From assembly GCA_902493795.1 (NCBI GenBank), contig CABUQZ010000013.1, positions 1 to 44,633 of the forward strand: DNA of 44,633 nt, written 5' to 3'. The translations under genes were made by a program, and so were the position numbers. The stretch comes from an uncultured Clostridium sp. (lineage in GTDB: Bacteria > Bacillota_I > Bacilli_A > RF39 > UBA660). The notes beneath the pieces are model-generated. The model saw only the letters and a list, made by a program, of their open reading frames with translations, was not told the origin of the DNA and made no database searches. This document shows, one piece after another, positions 7,487-15,040 of the stretch; the first letter of the stretch is position 1; each line of letters opens with the position of its first letter.

Positions 7487-8359
7487 CTAATGTTTTTTGA
7501 TACCATTATTGATATCATTTATATTCATGCTATTAACATAATTAACGTAGTTTTTATGCTTTTGATAATGAAATTGACTTAGATAACCTCGTGCATTTTC
7601 AAATATCATACCATGTTCACATGCAAGTTCTTCAATAGATTTAGTTACTTTTTCTGGTGCAAAAGACTTAAGAAATTGCTTGCTTTCTAGACTGTTTTGC
7701 CACTCGTCATATTTATTCATATAATCAGTCATTTCTTCTAGTTTTATGTGAGCTTCCCAAGGGGCCAGCATCGGTTTATAATCTGGGTTAGGATATTCAT
7801 AAAAACACTCACAATATCTCATAAGAAATTCTTGTGGAGTAATATAAGCTAGATATTTTGGTACATCTTGCATTTGAAATCTTTTTGCAAGTTCTAATAA
7901 TCTTCTTTGTCCTTCTTTACCAACACATCTAACACCAAAATTAATAGTACCTCTATGATAAGAGAATTTTACTGCTTCATCATCAGTCATTGCTAAATAA
8001 ATATCTTTATTTTCTTCTGATAAAGAATCGGCAATTATTTCAATCCAACATATCCCTTCATTTAAATGATCACTAACCATAAATGTGTATATATTCTTAC
8101 TCCATAATTCTTGGCATGCTGGTAAACATTCTTGAATTATAAATTGTGTTGGATTTTTTTCTACTTCTTCTTGTGGACTAGTCATCGTTTCACAGTATCC
8201 ATCATTTTCTGGTAAAAATCCTTTTTTTTCTAATTCAATAGCTCTTTCTTTTTTTTATTTTTCTTTCTCTTCTAGAGTAGGTTCGCAAAATCCAGCTGTA
8301 AACATTTCCTCACTAGGAAAGTCATCTAAATTAATTTCTTTTATTTCATTTTTATTCAT
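7487..8359 (-). pseudogene. Hypothetical gene interrupted by an in-frame TAA
   Basis: Read from the ATG at 8359, which has GGGAGA upstream, the frame gives 34 codons (MNKNEIKEINLDDFPSEE...), a TAA at 8257-8255, then continues in the same frame through KKERAIELEKKGFLPE to the 232-residue stretch beginning MTSPQEEV at 8185 and ending at 7487. Without the stop the product would be 290 residues. The stop lies in an A-rich run where AAA or GAA to TAA is a single change. The internal ATG at 8185 has no clear ribosome site, so the gene is probably disrupted, unless the stop is a sequencing error or is read through. The protein family is not recognised. It has no signal peptide, and the C-terminal part is rich in Tyr, Asn and His. 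Confidence 0.7.
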
Positions 8360-8471
8360 AATAAGTCTCCCATGTATAACTAAATTCTAACACAAATTAG
8401 AAATATTATCGAGATTAATAGACAAATCAAATTTTAAAATTTATCGAATAAGAAAGAAGAAAAAAATAAGT

Positions 8472-8499
8472 AAAAAAGACTTGAGCTACAACTCAAATC
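8472..8499 (-). terminator. Terminator of the YcxB-like membrane protein gene
   Basis: On the minus strand GATTTGAG pairs with CTCAAGTC (one G-U) around TTGTAG and is followed by TTTTTT. It begins four bases after the gene's stop. Confidence 0.85.
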
Positions 8500-8502
8500 C
8501 TT

Positions 8503-10314
8503 TTATTTGTATGAATAATTAAATTTATGTATTTCTAAAGTTTTATTAGATTTATCATATTTCATTGTATAAATTTCATAATTTCCTTCTGTTTCAGGTA
8601 AAGTATTGTACTTATTAGTTGTTTTATTATAAATAGAGTAATAGGAATCATCATCAGTTGTAAGTAGAGAAGGGATAAATATCTTTAATTCTGATTTTAT
8701 TTCTGTACTTAAAATCCAATTGCTACTATTTTCAATACTGTCTACTAATTTACTAACATCTATATTATCGTAGTAAGCATTTATTATTGTGTAATTAGTT
8801 TTTCCTTCTTCAAAGTATATATCAGGACTATATATTTCAAGTTCTCCATTATTCGGAAGATTGGCATCTATTATATTTCTATAAGCATCTATTTTACTAT
8901 AATCTTCTGAAAAAGTAGATGTTAATGAAAATGATCCATATACCAATAATAAGAAACCAATTATAAATCCACCTACAATATTTTTAGTACATTTAAATCC
9001 AACATTTTTGTATTTATATCCAAGTATAATTGATAATATAGGAATGGGTAACCAACACCAAAATACCCAAGAGTTTTTAATAAAATTAAATCCATGTTGT
9101 GGATTAATTTTATCAACTAAAGACATTGACCATAATGCTCCCCATAAGCTACCTATTGTTATAATAAATAGAATAATCATAAATTTTCTAATAAAATCAG
9201 GATTATGATATTTTTTAGCACTTTTTAATTTAGAAGAATCGCCCAAATGATTTTCTAAATTTTTAAACTTACTTCTAATAAAATTTATTAATTCTAGAGT
9301 ACACAATTCTTTTTGAAGAATAATTATTTTATTAATTTTACTAAATTTCAAATAAAAGTTTGTATCAGTTTCAATAGAACAATCTATATCATTGTATTTA
9401 ATTTTTATAGTTTCTATTTCACCTTGTCTTATAAAATAATCATCATAAAATTCGGTGTGAAAATTGTAATCACATTTTTCTTTCTTTTGCATTGAATTAA
9501 AGCTTTTTTCTGCATAATGTTGCAATCTAACCTTATATAATACCATTAAACAAATTTGATATCCTACAAACCAGGTTATTGTAATAACTGGATAGCTATA
9601 AAAAATTGTTAATATAGAAGTAATTATCACATTTTTAATTGTTCCTAAAATTACATAAGACCAATACATTTGTGGAAAATACTTAGCCATTCTTCCATAT
9701 TCATAGCTATCGACTTTACTTTCACAAGTGTACAAACATTTACCATTTGCTTTTTTCTTTGTTTCTTTTTTAGTCTCTTCTTTTAATTTTTCAGGTTTAG
9801 CAACAATTTTTTCTTCTTGTTTAGAAATATATTGAATCTCTTTTTCTTTTTTTGTTTTGGATTTATTCTTTTTAACTTCATTAACAATTACAGATATAAC
9901 AAAAGAAATAACAAACCATAAAATTACAAAAGCCAAAAATCCTTTTAATAATTCATCCCAAGTTGTAATTTCTTTAAGAGATTCATTAGGTAAAAAAATC
10001 CTAATAATTACAAAAAAGAACATACAAATTGAAGGAATCCCAAATAGTTTTAGAAAAAATTTTGACCTCAAAATACTTTCCTTATTTTTATTTTTAATTC
10101 TTTCTTTTCTTTCACAAAAAATATAAGATATTACAAACCAAATTAAAAAGATAAAGATATCTGCAATTATAAATTCTTCAAGTGTTATTGGTTTTTTACT
10201 TTTATCTGATATTAAGACAATAAAAGATAAAACAAACCAAACAGCATAAGGAATTCCAAATAGTTTTAGAAAAAATTTTGACCTCAAAATACTTTCTTTT
10301 CTTTGATTTTTCAA
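8503..10314 (-). CDS. Multi-domain membrane protein with duplicated N-terminal module and YcxB-like domain
   Basis: A 603-residue membrane protein. The N-terminus holds two copies of a module that starts ESILRSKFFLKLFGIP (residues 7-22 and 79-94), each followed by two hydrophobic segments. A Lys/Glu-rich stretch (about 150-190) precedes two more membrane segments and a domain at about 285-345 resembling the YcxB-like C-terminal domain (EFYDDYFIRQGE, IKYNDI, IILQKEL). Three further membrane segments follow, and the last 120 residues form a probably extracytoplasmic tail (LEIYSPDIYFEEGK). The start is TTG, fixed by GGAGGTGA six bases upstream. The N-terminal module and tail recur in the protein at 17854-18828. 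Function is unknown. Confidence 0.65.
   Translation of the reverse strand: MKNQRKESILRSKFFLKLFGIPYAVWFVLSFIVLISDKSKKPITLEEFIIADIFIFLIWFVISYIFCERKERIKNKNKESILRSKFFLKLFGIPSICMFFFVIIRIFLPNESLKEITTWDELLKGFLAFVILWFVISFVISVIVNEVKKNKSKTKKEKEIQYISKQEEKIVAKPEKLKEETKKETKKKANGKCLYTCESKVDSYEYGRMAKYFPQMYWSYVILGTIKNVIITSILTIFYSYPVITITWFVGYQICLMVLYKVRLQHYAEKSFNSMQKKEKCDYNFHTEFYDDYFIRQGEIETIKIKYNDIDCSIETDTNFYLKFSKINKIIILQKELCTLELINFIRSKFKNLENHLGDSSKLKSAKKYHNPDFIRKFMIILFIITIGSLWGALWSMSLVDKINPQHGFNFIKNSWVFWCWLPIPILSIILGYKYKNVGFKCTKNIVGGFIIGFLLLVYGSFSLTSTFSEDYSKIDAYRNIIDANLPNNGELEIYSPDIYFEEGKTNYTIINAYYDNIDVSKLVDSIENSSNWILSTEIKSELKIFIPSLLTTDDDSYYSIYNKTTNKYNTLPETEGNYEIYTMKYDKSNKTLEIHKFNYSYK
10034..10296. repeat. 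47-base direct repeat inside the membrane protein gene
   Basis: The segments 10034-10080 and 10250-10296 are identical over 47 bases except for one C/T difference. They lie 216 bases (72 codons) apart in the same reading frame and encode the duplicated SKFFLKLFGIP motif. Near identity at DNA level points to a recent duplication or gene conversion, because the rest of the two modules has diverged. Confidence 0.85.
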
Positions 10315-10496
10315 TTAAATCACCTCCATAATATTAAGAAATATTAAGTAATAAAATTATATCATAAACCTAGTGTTACTACAAATTGCATAAATAGGAT
10401 AATAGTCTTTAAGAAAAATAACAAAAAAGAAGAGTAACCAATAATTGCTCTAGTAATTAGATAATAATTTAATAAAAAAACCAATATAAATACATA

Positions 10497-10991
10497 CTAG
10501 CTTTGTTCTAATTTTAATTTCTTTGGAGGATCATTAACGATAGTACCACCATTGAACATAATTAAATTGTCAAATATATTAGGTATAACCTGTTCAGGAT
10601 TTTCTAACACACCACTATTTTCTATCATTTGTTGTTGAGTTTTATTTAATGATTCTTTAGGGATTTTAGTAGTCAAAATGTTTAATAAATTATTTAAAAA
10701 ATTTTCATCTTGCACCTCATTTAAAAAAATAATCTTGTCATAAAGGTTACCATAGAATAGATAAAATCTTCTTTTGTCCTTTTTGTATTGTGTCGTTCCA
10801 CTATAATTACCAGCTATAAAAGAAAAATCTCCTTCGTTAATAGAAATAGAGCAATGAGTTAATCCATCAAATGAACCTAAATTAATAATTTTATCATCTT
10901 TAAAACAATCAGTTTTATTTTCATTAGAATTACGAAAATAATCTTTCATTCCCCATAGTATTTCACTTAATAAATAGTAATCTTTATTCAT
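10497..10991 (-). CDS. Hypothetical protein
   Basis: A 164-residue soluble protein, not recognised. A strand-rich centre (GLTHCSISINEGDFSFIAGNY, RRFYLFYGNLYDKIIFLNE) is followed by a helical part and a C-terminal segment ending FDNLIMFNGGTIVNDPP. No signal peptide, membrane segment or catalytic motif is evident. The ATG at 10991 has AGGAGA upstream. No clear terminator follows; a T run occurs on the minus strand near 10475-10481 without an obvious stem. Confidence 0.55.
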   Translation of the reverse strand: MNKDYYLLSEILWGMKDYFRNSNENKTDCFKDDKIINLGSFDGLTHCSISINEGDFSFIAGNYSGTTQYKKDKRRFYLFYGNLYDKIIFLNEVQDENFLNNLLNILTTKIPKESLNKTQQQMIENSGVLENPEQVIPNIFDNLIMFNGGTIVNDPPKKLKLEQS

Positions 10992-11052
10992 AATTATCTC
11001 CTATAATTTTAAATTATTTTATTATAAATACTTAATATTACAATTATACGAT

Positions 11053-11099
11053 ATAGATAATATAACTAAATAATCTTAAATGATCCTTTTATTATCTAT
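11053..11099. repeat. Inverted repeat ATAGATAAT / ATTATCTAT
   Basis: Nine-base arms at 11053-11061 and 11091-11099 lie between two minus-strand genes. It could be a weak long-loop hairpin or an operator of the 10497-10991 gene. No T run follows on either strand, so terminator activity is doubtful. Confidence 0.35.
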
Positions 11100-11138
11100 G
11101 CTTTGTAAGTTAAAAAGGGTAACCTAGAAAATAATAAT

Positions 11139-11669
11139 TTATTTAATTTTTTCTCTATAGCTGAGTTTATAAGTTTTTATTAATTTATATTCTCCAAAGT
11201 TTGCATCTAAAGGATTAGTAATTATTTTCTTATCAAAATCATAATTAATAACTGGCGCAAAATATCCCCATTTTTGATACCAAATTCCGTCATAGCTTTT
11301 TCTTATAAAATGAAAATTATTTCCATTAGAAAGTAATGAAATTATCCAACATATATCAATATAATCTTTACCAATCCAAGAAAAGGAATTATCAAGAAGT
11401 GTACTTTCTTGTTGTTTTATTCCCATAACCTCTAAGTCCAATAATAATCTTTCTTCAAAAGTTAATTTTCTTAATTGATTGATAGTCATCTGTTTAACAG
11501 TCGAACCAATTACGCCCAATTGATATGCATTCTTAATAATTTCATCTTCTTTAACATCTAATCCTAAAGAAAAGGCATAACAATTGGTAGTATCATTATT
11601 TTCCCAATAATCTTCACGTAAACTAATTAAATCTTTAATTTTATTATAATTTATTTTTAAATTTTCCAT
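11139..11669 (-). CDS. Possible papain/NlpC-like cysteine peptidase or amidase
   Basis: About 176 residues from the ATG at 11669; the frame extends to an ATG at 11723, and neither has a clear ribosome site, so the start is uncertain. TTNCYAFSLGLD near the N-terminus and NFHFIRKSYDGIWYQKWGY, then ITNPLDANFGEYK, near the C-terminus give an ordered Cys, His and Asp/Asn set. The pattern NCYAxxLG ... HxxR...DGxWxxKxG recalls uncharacterised clostridial proteins of papain-like (NlpC/P60 or CHAP-like) fold; this is from memory of the motif, not a search. No signal peptide is visible from the 11669 start, which would be odd for a cell-wall hydrolase. Single-gene unit. Confidence 0.45.
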   Translation of the reverse strand: MENLKINYNKIKDLISLREDYWENNDTTNCYAFSLGLDVKEDEIIKNAYQLGVIGSTVKQMTINQLRKLTFEERLLLDLEVMGIKQQESTLLDNSFSWIGKDYIDICWIISLLSNGNNFHFIRKSYDGIWYQKWGYFAPVINYDFDKKIITNPLDANFGEYKLIKTYKLSYREKIK

Positions 11670-11746
11670 ATTATTCACACATAATTTATTGTAACATATT
11701 TTAATTATCTCAAGAAATACCATATAAAAGGGGAGAATAAAAAGTT

Positions 11747-12328
11747 TTATCTTCTTAAGTTAAAGTTCTTTTTTTGATAATATTGTTCTTTTGTTATCTC
11801 ATATTTATCGATAGGTCCTTCATAAACATCATCTTTATAATCATCAATTGTATTGCTGTAAGTTAACCCAATATGAGTAACACACTTTTGAGAACTTATA
11901 TTATCTTTTAAAATTAAAGCATAAAAAGAATTAATGTTAAGTTTTTCGAAAGCAAATTCGATAACTGCAGCAAGTGCTTCTTGCATATATCCATTTCCTC
12001 TAAATATCTTTCCTAGATGATAACCAGTTTCAAATGAATTATTTTTTTCATCATAATGAACCAGTGCAATTTCTCCCATAAAAGTATTAGTTTCTTTATT
12101 TATAATTGCCCATTCATAAAAAGAAGGATCTACTTTATATTGCTCAACTTTTTCAATAAATGACTTTCTAGTAACATTATCATTTTTATGAACATCAAAA
12201 CCTTGCAATCTACACAATTCTCTGTCACTACAACAATACTTATATGAATCATGATAATCAGATTCAATACATTTTCTTAAAAGTAATCTTTCGGTTTCTA
12301 ATTCAATAGTTCCTAAATGTTTAATCAT
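11747..12328 (-). CDS. GNAT-family N-acetyltransferase (RimJ/RimL type)
   Basis: A 193-residue acetyl-CoA-dependent transferase. TERLLLRKCIESDY at the N-terminus is the standard RimJ/RimL-like opening. GYHLGKIFRGNGYMQEAL carries the acetyl-CoA loop (R-G-x-G-Y), and LNINSFYALILKDNISSQK with VTHIGLTYSNT is the usual C-terminal motif. The substrate could be a ribosomal protein N-terminus, an antibiotic or a metabolite and cannot be told from sequence. An ATG at 12346 is possible, but GGTGAG precedes the ATG at 12328. It lies close behind the hypothetical at 11139-11669. Confidence 0.85.
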   Translation of the reverse strand: MIKHLGTIELETERLLLRKCIESDYHDSYKYCCSDRELCRLQGFDVHKNDNVTRKSFIEKVEQYKVDPSFYEWAIINKETNTFMGEIALVHYDEKNNSFETGYHLGKIFRGNGYMQEALAAVIEFAFEKLNINSFYALILKDNISSQKCVTHIGLTYSNTIDDYKDDVYEGPIDKYEITKEQYYQKKNFNLRR

Positions 12329-12472
12329 AAACTCACCAACTTCCATAAGTAATTATACAATATAAATAAAATACTATTATTAAATATTGTAATATCAATA
12401 GTAAAATCATTGAAACATTATGTAATTGTTTTTTTTGATTTTAAATGATAGAAATAAATAAACACTTTACAT

Positions 12473-12502
12473 AAAAAAGAGCAAATAATTTCTTTGCTCT
12501 TA
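12473..12502 (-). terminator. Terminator of the lipoprotein gene
   Basis: On the minus strand AGAGCAAA pairs with TTTGCTCT around GAAATTA or similar and is followed by TTTTTT. Confidence 0.85.
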
Positions 12503-12512
12503 GCATAAACAA

Positions 12513-13061
12513 TTATTTAGTCTTTTTTTTTGTTTTTGCTTTTTCTTCATTAATAATTCTTAAACTTTTTTCAATTTGTGGTTCTAATTCTCTAATTTCA
12601 TCTAATGAATAATAGTCTTTTGCAATATGACCTTCTACATAATTACCAACCTCATTAAGACATACTTGATAATTATTTTCTATAAGATATTTAAAATATT
12701 CTTCGTTATAATCAGTTGCTATACCACTATTATATACTAATAATTCTTCTGTTTCTAAATCGTACATTTCTCCACCAAAAATCCAAAAAATAGTGTTAAA
12801 GAGAATCTCATTTACTTCATAAGTTTCTTTATTAAAAAATAAATATACATTTTTGCTATTATATAGTTTTACAGCCTTACCACCTTGTACAACGTATTTA
12901 TAAAAGTCATCAATATCATAATATTCTTGAGGAATAGCCTCTCTAAGTGGAACTCCATTTTCATCTTTTTTTGCTTCACAACCTGTAGTTACAAGCGTTA
13001 TACTAGCTAATCCTGTTGCTAATAATCTTTTTTTCATCTGAATTAATTTATCTTTATCCAT
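12513..13061 (-). CDS. Putative lipoprotein, unknown function
   Basis: A 182-residue protein with a type II signal peptide: KKR at 10-12, a hydrophobic stretch and a lipobox-like LVTTGC with Cys28 as the lipid-attachment site. The mature part starts EAKKDENG, is acidic and rich in Tyr, and ends with a very basic tail (EEKAKTKKKTK). No family is recognised. It is probably anchored on the outer face of the membrane. The ATG at 13061 has GAGGGGA upstream. Transcribed alone, with its own terminator. Confidence 0.7.
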   Translation of the reverse strand: MDKDKLIQMKKRLLATGLASITLVTTGCEAKKDENGVPLREAIPQEYYDIDDFYKYVVQGGKAVKLYNSKNVYLFFNKETYEVNEILFNTIFWIFGGEMYDLETEELLVYNSGIATDYNEEYFKYLIENNYQVCLNEVGNYVEGHIAKDYYSLDEIRELEPQIEKSLRIINEEKAKTKKKTK

Positions 13062-13167
13062 AATTTTCCCCTCAAAAGTTGAAGCTTATTATAAAATATT
13101 TTAAGGAAAAAGTCAATATAACAAGTAAATCATAAAATTAAGTTTTATTACCATTATCTAAACGAGA

Positions 13168-13203
13168 AAAACTTGCGAGAAAAATTACTTTCGTAAGTTT
13201 TTA
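13168..13203. terminator. Bidirectional terminator-like hairpin, second in tandem
   Basis: AAACTTGCGA pairs with TCGTAAGTTT (one G-U) and has T-rich flanks on both strands. On the minus strand it follows the first terminator of the nucleotidyltransferase gene. The stem closely matches the one at 4784-4822. Confidence 0.65.
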
Positions 13204-13214
13204 TTATGTGTAAA

Positions 13215-13241
13215 AATAAAAAAGAGCAATATTTTTTGCTC
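13215..13241 (-). terminator. Terminator of the nucleotidyltransferase gene
   Basis: On the minus strand GAGCAA pairs with TTGCTC around AAAATA and is followed by TTTTTTA, 18 bases past the stop. Confidence 0.8.
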
Positions 13242-13258
13242 AATATTAAGATATCTCT

Positions 13259-14254
13259 TTATTTATGTTTGCCTCTTTGATTTTCAATAATTACTTCCAT
13301 TTGTTGAACTTTTGAATTTTCTGCAGATTGATTGTTAACATCATAGTTATCTTGTTTTTCTGTATCTAATTTATGATCTATATTTAAATTAACAAAATCT
13401 TTTATAATATTTGCATCATACTTATCTTTTGGTCTTGATTTTTTCTTAGCATTATAAATACTTTCTAATGTTTGCATTTTGTAATATGTACCATTATGTT
13501 CTTTTATTTGATTTGAAAACATCATAGAAGCATACTCGGAAGATAAATGATGTTCATCTACAAATAAACCTAAATCTTTATCGTGTTTTGGATAGTAATA
13601 TCTTTTTAAAACTACTTCTTTATTTGGTAATCTACTAAAAAGAAATAGCCCTATACTAATGGGAGCTCCTTTGTATGACACTTTATATTCATGGCCATTT
13701 AGTTCCTTATGATCCATATTGCTTACAAATTCAAATTCATCACTATTTTGTACTAAATGATATAATTCTTCTAGTTGGTCTTCATTTATAAATAAATCTA
13801 AATCACCATGATATCTTTCAAGAGGGTGATTTGTAGCAAGATATCCCATTAATCCACCTGTGTAATAAGCATCAAAACCTGTTCCAATTAAACTATTGAA
13901 TTTATCAAATACTTCAATTACTAATTTATGGTTTTCAGTAAGTGGCATTTCGCTATATTCTAAATTCATACTTCTAATCCAATTGAGCCTTGAGATTAGA
14001 TCATCTTTAGTATGATACTTTGAAGAATTTAAAGATAAAATTAAATCAACATTTGAAAAAATATCTTTTTCTGTTAATAATCTTCTATCATATAATCTAT
14101 ATAAAGATATTATTATAGCATCAATACAATCATCAGCATTAAGAGAAGATAGTCTTTCTACTAAATTATCACACATTTCGTTATTATTTATTTTGGCTAA
14201 GCTAGCATATTTATACACAATGTCTTTAATAATTTCTTTTCTTGAATCATCCAT
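13259..14254 (-). CDS. Nucleotidyltransferase-fold protein
   Basis: A 331-residue soluble protein. From the ATG at 14254, residues about 131-156 read YYTGGLMGYL, then HPLERYHGDLDLFI: the GG...DhD signature of the polymerase-beta nucleotidyltransferase superfamily (GG at 133-134, Asp151 and Asp153). The region resembles aminoglycoside adenylyltransferase and AbiEii-type proteins, and may transfer a nucleotide to a protein, tRNA or small molecule. Residues 77-86 carry SSKYHTKDDL, the motif repeated in the neighbour at 15028-16623. The C-terminus is hydrophilic and probably disordered. AGG precedes the ATG at 14254; the frame also has an ATG at 14266 without a ribosome site. Single-gene unit with two terminators. 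Confidence 0.65.
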   Translation of the reverse strand: MDDSRKEIIKDIVYKYASLAKINNNEMCDNLVERLSSLNADDCIDAIIISLYRLYDRRLLTEKDIFSNVDLILSLNSSKYHTKDDLISRLNWIRSMNLEYSEMPLTENHKLVIEVFDKFNSLIGTGFDAYYTGGLMGYLATNHPLERYHGDLDLFINEDQLEELYHLVQNSDEFEFVSNMDHKELNGHEYKVSYKGAPISIGLFLFSRLPNKEVVLKRYYYPKHDKDLGLFVDEHHLSSEYASMMFSNQIKEHNGTYYKMQTLESIYNAKKKSRPKDKYDANIIKDFVNLNIDHKLDTEKQDNYDVNNQSAENSKVQQMEVIIENQRGKHK

Positions 14255-14374
14255 ATTTAACCTCATAAAACTTGTCTAACGATTATTAATTAAATATCAT
14301 TAATACCTATAATGAGATTATACTATAATTAAAATTAATTTCCTATATTACAATTCAATAAAAAACTTAATTTG

Positions 14375-14402
14375 TTGACAATATAATTCAAAATGATAAA
14401 AT
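14375..14402 (+). promoter_or_regulatory. Promoter of the 14448 gene
   Basis: TTGACA at 14375-14380, a 16-base spacer and TAAAAT at 14397-14402. Confidence 0.6.
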
Positions 14403-14447
14403 GAGGATATCTATAGATAAAATATAATCGAAAAAGGGATGATAAAT

Positions 14448-15005
14448 ATGGATTATAATTTTAATTCTTTTCAAAAAAAAGCATTAAAAAGACTTTTACA
14501 ATTAGATAAGTATAAAGAAATAAGAGAAGAATATAAAAAGGTTGATGTAAGTACTGATAAGAAGTTTCAAAAAAAATTCAATTCTCTTTATAAAGTGAGA
14601 AGAGATCCAACATGGAGAGAACATTTTTATAACTATTTTGAAAAAATAAAAAATGACTCTAATATTGATTTTAAAACTATTTTAATAGAATTATCAGGGG
14701 AAGAAGGGGATATAGAAGCTTCTTTTTCTAGCAAACTTCTTGCCACTATAAATCAAGATATGCCAATTTGGGATAAGTATGTCATAAGAAACCTTGATTG
14801 CAAAATAACTGGTAAAACTAGAAAAGAAAAAATAGAAAGTACTGTTAAAATATATGATGATCTTATAAATAAAGAGGATGAATTGCTAAAAAATAAAGAA
14901 GTAAAAGATACCATTAATAAAATTAATAGTATTTTTAAAGAATATGATTTAACGGATATTAAAATACTTGACTATATTTTATGGAATGATAGAGAAAAAA
15001 GATGA
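14448..15005 (+). CDS. Hypothetical helical protein
   Basis: A 185-residue soluble, charged, mostly helical protein. SLYKVRRDPTWREHFYNYFE at about 46-65 and EASFSSKLLATINQDMPIWD followed by KYVIRNL near 90-115 look like a known uncharacterised family (WRxxYF and E-x-SFxSK...PxWD). A helix-hairpin-helix DNA-glycosylase-like fold is possible, but no catalytic residue can be named. GGG lies about nine bases before the ATG at 14448; an ATG at 14439 is too close to it. It ends in TGA, evidence that TGA is a stop here. Its stop lies in a terminator shared with the convergent gene at 15028. Confidence 0.55.
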   Translation: MDYNFNSFQKKALKRLLQLDKYKEIREEYKKVDVSTDKKFQKKFNSLYKVRRDPTWREHFYNYFEKIKNDSNIDFKTILIELSGEEGDIEASFSSKLLATINQDMPIWDKYVIRNLDCKITGKTRKEKIESTVKIYDDLINKEDELLKNKEVKDTINKINSIFKEYDLTDIKILDYILWNDREKR

Positions 15006-15040
15006 CAAAGAACAGTAATGTCTTTAATCATCTTTTCTTT
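14995..15040. terminator. Convergent terminator overlapping gene ends
   Basis: GATGA (15001-15005) pairs with TCATC (15028-15032), with an inner AAAGA-CA / TGTCTTT stem containing a bulge. A-rich and T-rich flanks suit both directions. The stops of the genes ending at 15005 (+) and 15028 (-) lie within the hairpin. Confidence 0.7.

Noticed and set aside
8257..8359. Independent 34-codon small gene upstream of the 7487-8185 frame
   Set aside because: The downstream frame is in the same phase, continues as protein-like sequence directly after the stop and lacks its own ribosome site, so one interrupted gene is the simpler reading.
14448..15005. Mycoplasma-type code with TGA as Trp
   Set aside because: Trp codons in the proteins are TGG, and this gene ends in TGA right at a terminator, so TGA acts as stop.
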